Part shown: positions 1-7,718 of the stretch, one piece after another
How the letters are laid out: every line of letters begins with the position of its first letter
Position numbering within the stretch: position 1 is the stretch's first letter
Assembly: GCA_020354085.1 (NCBI GenBank)
Contig: CP070641.1
Span: 75,978 to 88,848, forward strand
Length of the DNA: 12,871 nt
Reading direction: 5' to 3'
Source: Pseudomonadota bacterium
GTDB lineage: Bacteria > Pseudomonadota > Gammaproteobacteria > Acidiferrobacterales > Sulfurifustaceae
Notes under the pieces: generated by a model
Seen by the model: the letters and a program-made list of their open reading frames with translations, nothing else
Database searches by the model: none
Told to the model about the DNA's origin: nothing
Translations under genes and position numbers: made by a program

Positions 1-219
1 CTCGAGCAAACCCCACCTGAGTTGGGGGCGGACGTCGCCGAGAAGGGCATGGTGGTCTCGGGCGGCGGCGCGCTGCTGCGCGACATCGACCGCATGTTGT
101 CGGAACAAACCGGGTTGCCGATCGTCATCACCGAGGATCCGCTCACCTGCGTGGTGCGCGGGTGCGGACGCGCGCTCATGGAGGCCGAGACACTGGGCGA
201 CGTGTTCGTCTACGAATAG
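1..219 (+). CDS. mreB: MreB rod-shape actin homologue, C-terminal 72 residues (5' end outside window)
   Basis: This is the tail of the bacterial actin MreB. MreB forms membrane-bound filaments on the cytoplasmic face and positions the elongation machinery. The open frame enters at base 1 and reads to TAG at 217-219. The segment VVSGGGALLRDIDRMLSEQT matches the conserved C-terminal nucleotide-binding subdomain of MreB (glycine triplet followed by a Leu/Arg-rich helix). It is followed by LPIVITEDPLTCVVRGCGRAL, also typical of MreB, and a short acidic or aromatic end (DVFVYE). The stop lies 3 bases before mreC, as expected for an mreBCD operon. The start and the upstream promoter cannot be seen. 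Confidence 0.96.
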   Translation, partial: LEQTPPELGADVAEKGMVVSGGGALLRDIDRMLSEQTGLPIVITEDPLTCVVRGCGRALMEAETLGDVFVYE

Positions 220-222
220 GAC

Positions 223-1218
223 ATGATCACCGTCTTCGGTTGGTCGCTACGCGCGCCGTCGCAGACCACCCGCTTCGTATTTTTCGTCGGCTTGTCGATC
301 GCGCTCATGGTCATGGACCATCGCGGTCAACAGCTCGAAAAGATTCGCGCTGCGCTGAGTGTCCTGGCCATTCCCGTGCACTACGTGGCCGCCGCGCCGG
401 CGCGCATCGTCAACGGTATCGCCGAGTTCTTCACCGGCGAGCGCGCGCTCAAGGAGTCCATTGAACGCCTGCGCGATCAAAACGCGCAGATGCAGGTACG
501 CCTGCAGCAGTTTGAGGCGCTCGAGCAGGAGAACAACCGCCTGCGCGGCATGATCGGCTCGGCGCAGCGCGTCGCCGACGCCGTGCTCGCGGCCGAGGTG
601 CTGGAAGTGGCGCCGGAGCCATTTACGCGTCAAATCGTTCTCGCGCGAGGCGAGCAGCACGGCGTACGCCTCGGCCAACCGGTCATCGACGCCCATGGCA
701 TCATTGGTCAGATAACCCAGCTCGGACCCTACACCAGTCGCGCGACCCTGATCACCGACGTCGCCCATGCCATCCCAGTATTGGTCAACCGCAACGGGCT
801 GCGCGCTATCGTGTTCGGCACCGGCGATCCCGACACGCTCAAGGTTCTGTATCTCACCGCGAATGCCGACATACGCGAAGGCGATCTCCTGGTCAGCTCC
901 GGCATGGGCGGCACCTTTCCGCCCGATTACCCGGTGGCGCGCGTCGGCAAGATCACCAACAACCCGAACGAGTCGTTCCTTGAGATCGCCGCGGCCCCGA
1001 GCGCGCAGCTCGACTATGGCAAACAAGTGATGCTGATTCGTCCGCCCTCACCGGTGGCGACACCGACGCCAGCCGCGCCACCGGGCGCACCCAAGGCCGC
1101 GACCGCGCCCACCGCCAAACCGGGGGCAGCCAAACAATCTGTCGCGCCGGCACCGAAACCAACCCAGAGCGCGCCAGCAGCGCCCGCAAGCAACCCGCCG
1201 TCCGCAACGCCGCCATGA
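223..1218 (+). CDS. mreC: MreC rod-shape-determining protein with Pro/Ala-rich C-terminal tail
   Basis: MreC is a bitopic inner-membrane protein. Its periplasmic domain activates and organises the PBP2-RodA elongation complex. The 331-residue product has a short cytoplasmic N terminus, one membrane segment (about residues 18-36) and a coiled-coil-prone stretch rich in Glu/Gln/Leu (about 75-115). The beta-domain core follows, with landmarks GQPVIDAHGIIGQI, SRATLITDVAHAIPV and SGMGGTFPPDYPVARV. From about residue 274 (base 1042) to the end lies a 58-residue low-complexity tail made mostly of Pro, Ala, Thr and Lys. E. coli MreC also has a Pro/Ala-rich tail, so this is family variation. The ATG is 3 bases after mreB with only a short AGGA before it, suggesting coupling. 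The TGA stop overlaps the mreD start as ATGA. Confidence 0.95.
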   Translation: MITVFGWSLRAPSQTTRFVFFVGLSIALMVMDHRGQQLEKIRAALSVLAIPVHYVAAAPARIVNGIAEFFTGERALKESIERLRDQNAQMQVRLQQFEALEQENNRLRGMIGSAQRVADAVLAAEVLEVAPEPFTRQIVLARGEQHGVRLGQPVIDAHGIIGQITQLGPYTSRATLITDVAHAIPVLVNRNGLRAIVFGTGDPDTLKVLYLTANADIREGDLLVSSGMGGTFPPDYPVARVGKITNNPNESFLEIAAAPSAQLDYGKQVMLIRPPSPVATPTPAAPPGAPKAATAPTAKPGAAKQSVAPAPKPTQSAPAAPASNPPSATPP

Positions 1219-1706
1219 ACCTGTCGTCGACCGCGCGTGCCCGCATCGCACTCGCCATGACCTTCGTCGTGGCACTGCTCCTGACCATCATGCCCGGACC
1301 CGCCTGGGCAGAAGCCTTTCGCCCCGACTGGGTGGGCATGGTGTTGATCTACTGGGTCATGGCGGCACCGCAGCGCGTCGGCGTCGGTACCGGTTGGGTG
1401 CTCGGTTTCGTGCTCGACGTGTTGCAGGGCGCGGTGCTAGGCAGCAACGCCTTGGCCAAGGCGCTCATCGCATTCCTCACGCTCAAGCTGCACTTGAAGC
1501 TGCGCATGTTCCCGCGTTGGCAGCAGGCGGTCGCCGTGTTGGTGTTGCTGTTGCTCAACCAATTGTTGGTGTTGTGGATACGTGGTTTCGTCGGGCGCGC
1601 GCCCGAGACCTGGGTGTACTGGACACCGAGCATCGTCGGCATGCTCGTGTGGCCATGGTTGTTCGTGGTGCTGCGCGACCTGCGCCGCCGCCACCAAATC
1701 GCATAG
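1215..1706 (+). CDS. mreD: MreD rod-shape-determining integral membrane protein
   Basis: MreD is a small polytopic inner-membrane protein of the elongasome. It works with MreC and modulates PBP2-RodA. The 163-residue length fits the family (about 160-170). The sequence is strongly hydrophobic with roughly five membrane segments. It carries the recognisable core RPDWVGMVLIYWVMAAPQRV followed by GVGTGWVLGFVLDVLQGAVLGSNAL, where the Arg-Pro-Asp and the Asp in the GFVLD segment are characteristic. The C terminus is a basic cytoplasmic end (RDLRRRHQIA). The start is fixed by the ATGA overlap with mreC. No ribosome-binding site is visible ahead of it, so translation is probably coupled. The stop lies 4 bases before mrdA. 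Confidence 0.93.
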   Translation: MNLSSTARARIALAMTFVVALLLTIMPGPAWAEAFRPDWVGMVLIYWVMAAPQRVGVGTGWVLGFVLDVLQGAVLGSNALAKALIAFLTLKLHLKLRMFPRWQQAVAVLVLLLLNQLLVLWIRGFVGRAPETWVYWTPSIVGMLVWPWLFVVLRDLRRRHQIA

Positions 1707-1710
1707 TCAG

Positions 1711-3594
1711 ATGCTCAATATTCCGCTGAAGGACTACTTCCGCGAGACGCGGGTTTTCAATTCGCGCCTGTCGGCCGCGGCCATCATCATGGCAATCTTA
1801 AGCCTGCTGCTGGTCGCGCGCCTGACCTACTTACAAATCCTGAGCTATCGCCACTACTCCACGCTGTCACAGGCCAACCGCGTGCGCCCGCTGCCGATCC
1901 CTCCGGTGCGCGGATTAATCGTGGATCGTCACGGTGTGGTGCTCGCGCAAAACTATCCGGTGCACACGCTCGAAATCATCCCCGAGCAGGTCGACAACAT
2001 GAAGTCCTTGCTCGCCGAGCTGAAGGGACTGGTGCGCATCACCGAGGGTGACGAAAAAAGTTTTCGCAAGCAGTTGCGCGAACGGCCACGCTTCGAGGCC
2101 CTTACCCTGCGCACGCACTTGAGCGATGAGGAAGCCGCGCGCATTGCGGTGCGCCGACCGCACCTGAACGGAGTTGAGTTACAGGCCCGGCTACAGCGCC
2201 ACTATCCGCTCGGGGGCCTGGGCGTGCATGCCGTCGGCTACGTCGCGCGGATCAGCGATCAGGACTTGGAACGCATCGACAAGACCGCCTATCGCGGCAC
2301 GCGCCATATCGGCAAGCTTGGCGCCGAGGCAGCCTATGAGCATCTGCTGTTGGGTCAGGTGGGCTTCGAAAAGGTCGAGACCACGGCGCGCGGCCGTGCC
2401 CTGCGCACGCTGGAACGCATCGCACCGGTCGCCGGGCAGAACCTCTACCTAGGTATCGACGCGCGGCTACAAGCCATAGCGGAAGAGGCGCTGGTCGGTC
2501 GGCGCGGTGCCGTGGTAGCGCTCGAACCCGTGACCGGCACCGTGTTGGCGTTCACCAGTACACCGACTTACGACCCCAACCCCTTCGTCAACGGCATCGA
2601 AACCGACGCTTACAAGGCACTGCTCGACAATCCGAATAAACCCTTGATTAATCGCGCGCTCAACGGCCAATACGCACCGGGCTCGACCATCAAGGTATTC
2701 TTCGGTTTGCTGGGATTGGAGGACGACCGCTTCGACACCAGCAAGCCGCTGAACTGCCCTGGTCATTATTCGTTGCCGGGCAGCAGCCACGTGTTCCGCG
2801 ACTGGCGCAAGGGCGGCCACGGTGTGATCGGACTCCATGAAGCGGTCGTGCAGTCCTGCGATGTGTATTTCTATCGACTCGCGACCGCGGTCGGCCCCGA
2901 GGCTTTGCGCGATTTCCTTGCGCCGTTTGGCTTCGGCGCGCGCACCGGTGTCGACCTGCCCAACGAGTCCGAAGGGCTGCTGCCCTCGCCCAAGTGGAAG
3001 GCGGCACGTGGACAGAAGTGGTACCCGGGCGAGACGGTGGTGACCGGCATTGGTCAGGGCATGCTGCTCGCCACACCGTTGCAGCTCGCCTCGGCCGTGG
3101 CCACACTCGCCAATAGCGGCGTACGCGTGCGGCCGCATTTGCTGCTTGCGCAGCAAGACGCCAAAGGGGTACAGCGTATCGAGGCACCGACGCGGACGGC
3201 GGGGGCGATCGAACTGCGCGTGCGCGCCCACCTCAATGAGATCGTTCGTCATATGGTTGGCGTGGTGCACGACAACAAGGGCACGGCCTATCGCATCGGC
3301 TGGGACGCGCCCTACAAGATCGCCGGCAAGACCGGCACCTCGCAGGTCAAGAGCATTGCGCAAGGGGCGGCCTATGTGGCCGAGGCCACGCCGGAACACT
3401 TGCGCGATCACGCCTTGTTCATCGCCTTCGCGCCAGCCGAGGACCCGCGGGTCGCTGTCGCGGTCGTTGTAGAAAATGGTGGACACGGTGGCTCCGTGGC
3501 GGCGCCGATTGCGCGTAAGGTCATGGACTACGCGATACTTGGGCGCGTGCAACCGCCCGCGAAACCCGCCCTACGCAGCGAGCACGAAGAATGA
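1711..3594 (+). CDS. mrdA: Penicillin-binding protein 2, elongation-specific transpeptidase
   Basis: This class B PBP is the peptidoglycan DD-transpeptidase of lateral wall growth and the partner of RodA. The 627-residue product matches the usual PBP2 size. It has a short cytoplasmic N terminus, one membrane anchor (about residues 20-40) and a PBP dimerisation (pedestal) domain including VRGLIVDRHGVVLAQN. The transpeptidase domain has all three catalytic motifs: STIK with nucleophile Ser325 and Lys328, SCD at 382-384 (E. coli PBP2 likewise has Asp rather than Asn here), and KTG at 540-542. The chosen ATG is 4 bases after mreD. The frame stays open upstream inside mreD, but that part (from 1582) reads as a shadow of mreD and does not resemble PBP2. 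The stop overlaps mrdB as ATGA. Confidence 0.96.
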   Translation: MLNIPLKDYFRETRVFNSRLSAAAIIMAILSLLLVARLTYLQILSYRHYSTLSQANRVRPLPIPPVRGLIVDRHGVVLAQNYPVHTLEIIPEQVDNMKSLLAELKGLVRITEGDEKSFRKQLRERPRFEALTLRTHLSDEEAARIAVRRPHLNGVELQARLQRHYPLGGLGVHAVGYVARISDQDLERIDKTAYRGTRHIGKLGAEAAYEHLLLGQVGFEKVETTARGRALRTLERIAPVAGQNLYLGIDARLQAIAEEALVGRRGAVVALEPVTGTVLAFTSTPTYDPNPFVNGIETDAYKALLDNPNKPLINRALNGQYAPGSTIKVFFGLLGLEDDRFDTSKPLNCPGHYSLPGSSHVFRDWRKGGHGVIGLHEAVVQSCDVYFYRLATAVGPEALRDFLAPFGFGARTGVDLPNESEGLLPSPKWKAARGQKWYPGETVVTGIGQGMLLATPLQLASAVATLANSGVRVRPHLLLAQQDAKGVQRIEAPTRTAGAIELRVRAHLNEIVRHMVGVVHDNKGTAYRIGWDAPYKIAGKTGTSQVKSIAQGAAYVAEATPEHLRDHALFIAFAPAEDPRVAVAVVVENGGHGGSVAAPIARKVMDYAILGRVQPPAKPALRSEHEE

Positions 3595-4688
3595 GCGTCC
3601 CCGCCGCCACCGGTCTAAAGCGCCTGCATCTCGACAAGACGCTGTTCTATGCGTTGCTTGTGCTTGCGGGCTTGAGCCTGATGGTGATCTATAGCGCAAC
3701 CGGGAAGAACCTCAACGCCACCGGGGCGCATTTCCTGCGTATCGTGCTCGGCTTCATCGTGCTGTTGATCGCGGCGCAGATTCCACCCCAAACCTTGGAG
3801 CGCTGGGCACCCTATATCTTCGCCGTCGGCATCGCCCTGCTCTTGGCGGTCGCATTCAAAGGTGTCGTCGGCAAAGGTGCGCAGCGTTGGTTGAGCCTCG
3901 GGTTCATACGCTTCCAGCCTTCGGAAATCATGAAGCTCGCCGTGCCCATGATGGCGGCCTGGTATCTGTCACGCGCCAACCTGCCGCCGACATGGTGGCG
4001 ACTCGCGCTCGCGGCGCTTGTGGTCTTGGTGCCAGTGGTGATCATCGCGCGCCAACCTGACCTCGGCACGGCGGTGCTGGTGGCCGCCGGCGGATTCTTC
4101 GTGCTGTTCCTGGCCGGCATGTACTGGCGCGTATTGGCCGCGCTCGCCGTCGCTGTCGCCGCGGCAATACCGTTCGCCTGGCAGTTCCTGCACGACTACC
4201 AGCGCAAGCGGGTGCTCACCTTGATCGACCCGCAGGCTGATCCGTTGGGCAGCGGCTATCACACGATTCAATCGATGATCGCGGTCGGCTCGGGCGGCTT
4301 CTACGGCAAGGGTTGGCTCAACTCCACGCAAGCGCACCTCGAATTCCTGCCGGAGTCGCACACCGATTTCATCTTCGCCGTATTCGCCGAGGAATTTGGC
4401 CTGATTGGCAGCCTGTTGCTGCTCGGTGTGTACCTGGTAATTGCCGCGCGCACCCTGCTGATCGCCTACATGGCGCAAGACACTTTCACGCGTCTGCTCG
4501 CCGGCAGTCTCGCCCTGACGTTCTTCATCAACTTCTTTGTCAACATGGGCATGGTCACGGGCATCATGCCCGTGGTCGGAATTCCGCTGCCGATCTTCAG
4601 TTACGGCGGTACCGCCGTGCTGACGCTCATGGCTTCCTTCGGCGTGCTCATGAGCATCCACACGCATCGCAAGATTGCGGAGATGTAA
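3591..4688 (+). CDS. mrdB: RodA SEDS-family peptidoglycan glycosyltransferase
   Basis: RodA polymerises lipid II into glycan strands during cell elongation and forms a complex with PBP2, encoded just upstream with an overlapping ATGA. The 365-residue product is a multi-spanning membrane protein (about ten segments). SEDS hallmarks are RQPDLGTAVLVAAGGFF, then YQRKRVLTLIDPQADPLGSG in the large periplasmic loop, FLPESHTDFIFAVFAEEFG, and the C-terminal GIPLPIFSYGGTAVL. Asp259 in the SHTDF stretch corresponds in context to the catalytically required Asp262 of E. coli RodA. The homologues FtsW and SpoVE are less likely because of the direct pairing with mrdA and the mre genes. The stop is one base before the proposed mltB start. 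Confidence 0.96.
   Translation: MSVPAATGLKRLHLDKTLFYALLVLAGLSLMVIYSATGKNLNATGAHFLRIVLGFIVLLIAAQIPPQTLERWAPYIFAVGIALLLAVAFKGVVGKGAQRWLSLGFIRFQPSEIMKLAVPMMAAWYLSRANLPPTWWRLALAALVVLVPVVIIARQPDLGTAVLVAAGGFFVLFLAGMYWRVLAALAVAVAAAIPFAWQFLHDYQRKRVLTLIDPQADPLGSGYHTIQSMIAVGSGGFYGKGWLNSTQAHLEFLPESHTDFIFAVFAEEFGLIGSLLLLGVYLVIAARTLLIAYMAQDTFTRLLAGSLALTFFINFFVNMGMVTGIMPVVGIPLPIFSYGGTAVLTLMASFGVLMSIHTHRKIAEM
4679..4682 (+). promoter_or_regulatory. Ribosome-binding site that decides the mltB TTG start
   Basis: A GGAG sequence lies inside the last codons of mrdB, 7 bases before the TTG at 4690. This spacing favours TTG 4690 over the upstream in-frame TTG at 4675 and over the ATG at 4717. The ATG at 4717 would remove most of the signal peptide. 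Because the site sits inside the mrdB coding region, mltB translation is probably linked to mrdB translation. Confidence 0.5.
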
Positions 4689-4689
4689 C

Positions 4690-5670
4690 TTGTTGGCGCG
4701 TTGGCTCGTATTTGGGATGTGTCTTGTCGTCGCCGCGCCGGCCGCGGCAGTCGTGATCAGCGACTACCCGGAGATCGACAACTTCATCGTTGAGATGAGC
4801 GACCGCCATGGATTTTCTCGCGACCGATTAGTCAGGCTGTTCGAGCGCGCGCAGATCAAGACCGACATCATCGAAGCGATCGAACGCCCGGCCGAGGCGC
4901 GCCCCTGGTACGAGTACAAGGAGCGCTTCGTCAATCCCCAGCATGTCGCGCAGGGCCTACGCTTCTGGCGAAAACATGCCAACACCTTGGAACGTGCCGA
5001 GGCGCAGTTCGGCGTGCCGCCCGCCATTATCGTGTCCTTGATCGGGGTCGAAACGTTTTACGGCAAGAATCGCGGGCGCTATCGCGTGATTGACGCGCTG
5101 ACCACGCTGATGCTGCGCTACCCGCCGCGCGCGGCATTCTTCCGCCGCGAGCTGGAGGAGTACCTGCTACTGGTCGCCGAACTGGCCGAGCCGCCGCTCA
5201 AGCTCAAGGGCTCCTATGCCGGCGCGATCGGTATTCCGCAATTCATCCCCTCGAGCTACCGGCGCTATGCGATTGATTTCGACGGCGACGGCCGGCGCGA
5301 CCTGATCGACAATCCCGCCGACGCCATCGGCAGCGTGGCGAACTTCCTGGCGCGGCACGGCTGGCGGCCGCGCGTGCCGGTGAGCGATGCGGCGCGTATC
5401 GAAGGCACGCGCCACTTCTGGGTCGAACAGCTCGGCATCAAACCCGCGCTCACCCTGCAACAGCTGGTCAGCTACGGCGTGTTCGCCGAGGGCGAGCGCG
5501 ATGACAGTCTGTCGGCCGCTCTGATCTCGCTCGAAGGTGCCGATGGACCTTTGTACCGCATCGGCTACAACAACTTCTACGTCATCACCCGCTATAATCG
5601 CAGCAAGCGCTACGCGATGGCCGTCTACGAACTGAGCGAGCTATTGCGCGACGCCTACGAGAGACCCTGA
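4690..5670 (+). CDS. mltB: MltB-type lytic murein transglycosylase (SLT family 3 / GH103), secreted
   Basis: The product cleaves the MurNAc-GlcNAc bond of peptidoglycan with formation of a 1,6-anhydro end, acting in the periplasm. It is 326 residues long from TTG 4690 and begins with a signal peptide (LARWLVFGMCLVVAAPAAA). The Cys in it is not in a proper lipobox, so unlike E. coli MltB it is probably soluble and not lipid-anchored. The catalytic segment IIVSLIGVETFYGKNRGRYR places the presumed acid at Glu121. The conserved GSYAGAIGIPQFIPSSYRRY and DGDGRRDLIDNPADAIGSVA, plus the late YNNFYVITRYNRSKRYAMAV, are all typical of the MltB family. The gene lies between rodA and rlpA. Its stop overlaps the rlpA start (TGATG), giving a wall-cutting enzyme in the same transcript as the wall synthase. 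Confidence 0.93.
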   Translation: MLARWLVFGMCLVVAAPAAAVVISDYPEIDNFIVEMSDRHGFSRDRLVRLFERAQIKTDIIEAIERPAEARPWYEYKERFVNPQHVAQGLRFWRKHANTLERAEAQFGVPPAIIVSLIGVETFYGKNRGRYRVIDALTTLMLRYPPRAAFFRRELEEYLLLVAELAEPPLKLKGSYAGAIGIPQFIPSSYRRYAIDFDGDGRRDLIDNPADAIGSVANFLARHGWRPRVPVSDAARIEGTRHFWVEQLGIKPALTLQQLVSYGVFAEGERDDSLSAALISLEGADGPLYRIGYNNFYVITRYNRSKRYAMAVYELSELLRDAYERP

Positions 5671-6524
5671 TGCATCGTTATTTCGCGCTACTGTGCCCGT
5701 CGTTGTTGCTCAGCTCCTGCGCCAGCCATACCCGGCCGGGCGGCTATTACCAAGACGATGGGCCCTCGTCGCAGGCCGTCGATGTGGCCCGTATACCCGA
5801 CGCCGTGCCGCGCGACGAACCGCTGAGCTCGCGCGGCAACAAGCCCTATGCCGTCAACGGTCGCAACTATCAGCCGCTGAGCAGCGCGCGCGGCTACCAC
5901 GAGCGTGGGGTCGCGTCGTGGTACGGAAAGAAATTCCATGGTCGCCTGACCTCGAGTGGCGAACCCTACGACATGCACGCCATGACCGCCGCGCACAAGA
6001 CCCTGCCGCTGCCGAGCTACGTGCGGGTGCGCAATCTCGAAAACGGGCGCAGCGTGGTGGTGCGGGTCAATGATCGCGGGCCGTTTCTGCACAACCGCCT
6101 GATCGATCTGTCCTACGCGGCGGCCATCAAGCTCGGCATCGCCGCCAAGGGCACCGGCATCGTCGAGATTGACACGGTATTCGCCGACGACACTACCGTT
6201 GCGCGCGCGCCGCTCCTCCTGCCGGGCATTGGCACGGCCGAGGCGAGCGTCAATGCGCCAGCGCCACCCGCGCCGCGCTTGTTCCTGCAGGTCGGCGCCT
6301 TCACACGCTTTGAGAATGCCGACAGCCTGCGCGCGCGGCTGGAGGCAGCCGCGCTCGATCAGCCGGTGGCGATTCAAACCGTGGGCAGCGCCGGCAGCGA
6401 TGCGGAATCCAAAGCCGTCTATCGCGTCCGCATCGGACCGTTTCACAGCGTCGTGGACGGCGACCGGTTGACCGAACGCATCGCGCAGCTCGGCGTGGCC
6501 AACGCCATCATCGTCGTGGAGTGA
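5670..6524 (+). CDS. rlpA: RlpA family lipoprotein with DPBB and SPOR domains
   Basis: This is an outer-membrane lipoprotein that binds denuded glycan strands at division sites. In Pseudomonas it is a lytic transglycosylase acting on strands lacking stem peptides. The 284-residue product starts with a lipoprotein signal ending in LLLSS-Cys17. A linker (about 18-78) follows, then a double-psi beta-barrel domain from about residue 80 to 165. The barrel has GVASWYGKKFHGRLTSSGE, YDMHAMTAAHKTLPLPSYV and VRVNDRGPF, so the acidic and His residues expected for activity are present. A C-terminal SPOR domain (about 203-284) begins at LFLQVGAF and contains YRVRIGPF. A purine stretch GAGAGA sits 5 bases before the ATG, inside mltB. 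Confidence 0.95.
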   Translation: MHRYFALLCPSLLLSSCASHTRPGGYYQDDGPSSQAVDVARIPDAVPRDEPLSSRGNKPYAVNGRNYQPLSSARGYHERGVASWYGKKFHGRLTSSGEPYDMHAMTAAHKTLPLPSYVRVRNLENGRSVVVRVNDRGPFLHNRLIDLSYAAAIKLGIAAKGTGIVEIDTVFADDTTVARAPLLLPGIGTAEASVNAPAPPAPRLFLQVGAFTRFENADSLRARLEAAALDQPVAIQTVGSAGSDAESKAVYRVRIGPFHSVVDGDRLTERIAQLGVANAIIVVE

Positions 6525-6538
6525 GGGGCGGCGATCTC

Positions 6539-7687
6539 ATGCGCCACCGGGCACAACGCGGCGCACGCGTGATAATGCTTGCCATCGCTGCAGCGTGGTC
6601 GTGCGGTGTGCTGGCAGCCCCGCCAACCCTGCCGCAAGTGAGTGGACAAGCCTGGGTGCTGGTTGATCACGACAGCGGAATGGTGCTGGTGGAGCACGCG
6701 GCCGATGTGGCGCTCGCGCCGGCCAGTCTCACCAAGCTCATGAGCGCCTATCTGGTGTTTGAAAAACTTACCACCGGCGATCTCGACATTGAACAACCCA
6801 TCAAGGTCAGCGCCCGCGCCGCCCGCACCAACGGCTCGCGCCTCGGACTTGCGGCTGGCGATCAGATTAATCTGGACGCGCTACTGAAAGCCATGGTGGT
6901 GCGTTCGGCCAATGACGCCGCCGTGGCGATCGCCGAACAGCTGGCAGGCGACGAGGCAAGCTTTGTCGCGGCCATGAACGCCAAGGCCGCCAAATTGGGG
7001 CTCACGGTCACGAAGTTCGCCAACGCCACCGGTCTCGATCATGCGACACAGCGCTCGAGCGCGCGCGACATGACGCGCTTGGCGAGCCGCCTGATTCGTG
7101 ACTTTCCCGATCAATATGAGAAGTATTTCGGCCTGCGCGAGTTCGACTATGGAAGCGCGCGTCACTACAACCGCAACCTGTTGCTGCGGCGCGATGACAC
7201 TGTCGACGGGGTCAAGACCGGTCGCACCGAGGCGGCAGGCTACTGTTTGATCGCCTCCGCGCGCCGCACGGGCATGCGATTGATCGCGACCGTCATGGGG
7301 GCGGGCACTGAGGATGCACGGGTGCAAGGTGCCGAACGCTTGCTCGCTTACGGCTTCGCTAATTATGAGACACGCCGCATCCTGCAAGGCGAGGCCCCGG
7401 CGACACGATTACGCGTTTGGCTCGGCACCGAGGACCACCTGGCGCTCGGCGTCGCGAACGATCTTTACGTCACGCTGCCGCAGGGCAGCTTCGATCGCCT
7501 CCGCACGCACTGGACCATGAATCAGGATGTTTTTGCGCCCATCGAGGCCGGCCAAGCGCTCGGCCGGGTTGCGCTAGACTTTGAGGGCAGGACCCTCGCC
7601 GAACGACCGCTGGTGGCCTTGGCGGATCTTGCGCGCGGCAATATTTTTCAGCGCGCCCTTGATCGCGTGCAGCTGTGGCTACGCTGA
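6539..7687 (+). CDS. dacA: D-alanyl-D-alanine carboxypeptidase (PBP5/6 family)
   Basis: The enzyme removes the terminal D-Ala from pentapeptide stems in the periplasm, limiting cross-linking. The 382-residue product has a signal peptide (cleavage likely after VLA, residue 26). Its penicillin-binding fold carries all three motifs: SLTK (Ser63, Lys66), SAN (123-125) and KTG (226-228). A beta-sheet C-terminal domain follows, and the end is amphipathic (IFQRALDRVQLWLR) as used by PBP5 to sit on the inner membrane. The ATG at 6539 is chosen over the in-frame GTG at 6521. GAGGGG lies 10 bases before the ATG, and the GTG would add a needless polar prefix before the signal peptide. Its partner gene downstream is a D-amino acid transaminase, consistent with D-Ala metabolism. 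Confidence 0.96.
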   Translation: MRHRAQRGARVIMLAIAAAWSCGVLAAPPTLPQVSGQAWVLVDHDSGMVLVEHAADVALAPASLTKLMSAYLVFEKLTTGDLDIEQPIKVSARAARTNGSRLGLAAGDQINLDALLKAMVVRSANDAAVAIAEQLAGDEASFVAAMNAKAAKLGLTVTKFANATGLDHATQRSSARDMTRLASRLIRDFPDQYEKYFGLREFDYGSARHYNRNLLLRRDDTVDGVKTGRTEAAGYCLIASARRTGMRLIATVMGAGTEDARVQGAERLLAYGFANYETRRILQGEAPATRLRVWLGTEDHLALGVANDLYVTLPQGSFDRLRTHWTMNQDVFAPIEAGQALGRVALDFEGRTLAERPLVALADLARGNIFQRALDRVQLWLR

Positions 7688-7705
7688 GTTCCCGATCTTT
7701 TGACT

Positions 7706-7709
7706 GGAG
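7706..7709 (+). promoter_or_regulatory. Ribosome-binding site of dat
   Basis: A GGAG motif lies 9 bases before the ATG at 7719, within the 31-base gap after dacA. It selects the first ATG over the further in-frame ATGs at 7728 and 7737, which lack such a site. This is one of the few clear Shine-Dalgarno sequences outside a coding region in this gene train. Confidence 0.55.
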
Positions 7710-7718
7710 TCACAGCCA

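Noticed and set aside
247..1026. Long open frame on the - strand opposite mreC
   Set aside because: It is a shadow of mreC in GC-rich DNA. mreC is certain, and the antisense translation resembles no protein.
1582..1710. N-terminal extension of mrdA from an upstream ATG inside mreD
   Set aside because: The added 43 residues are an out-of-frame reading of mreD (Cys/Arg-rich). PBP2 proteins start at the short cytoplasmic segment beginning at 1711.
2467..3552. 361-codon open frame on the - strand opposite mrdA
   Set aside because: mrdA has all catalytic motifs in frame. The antisense frame is a by-product of high GC and codon bias.
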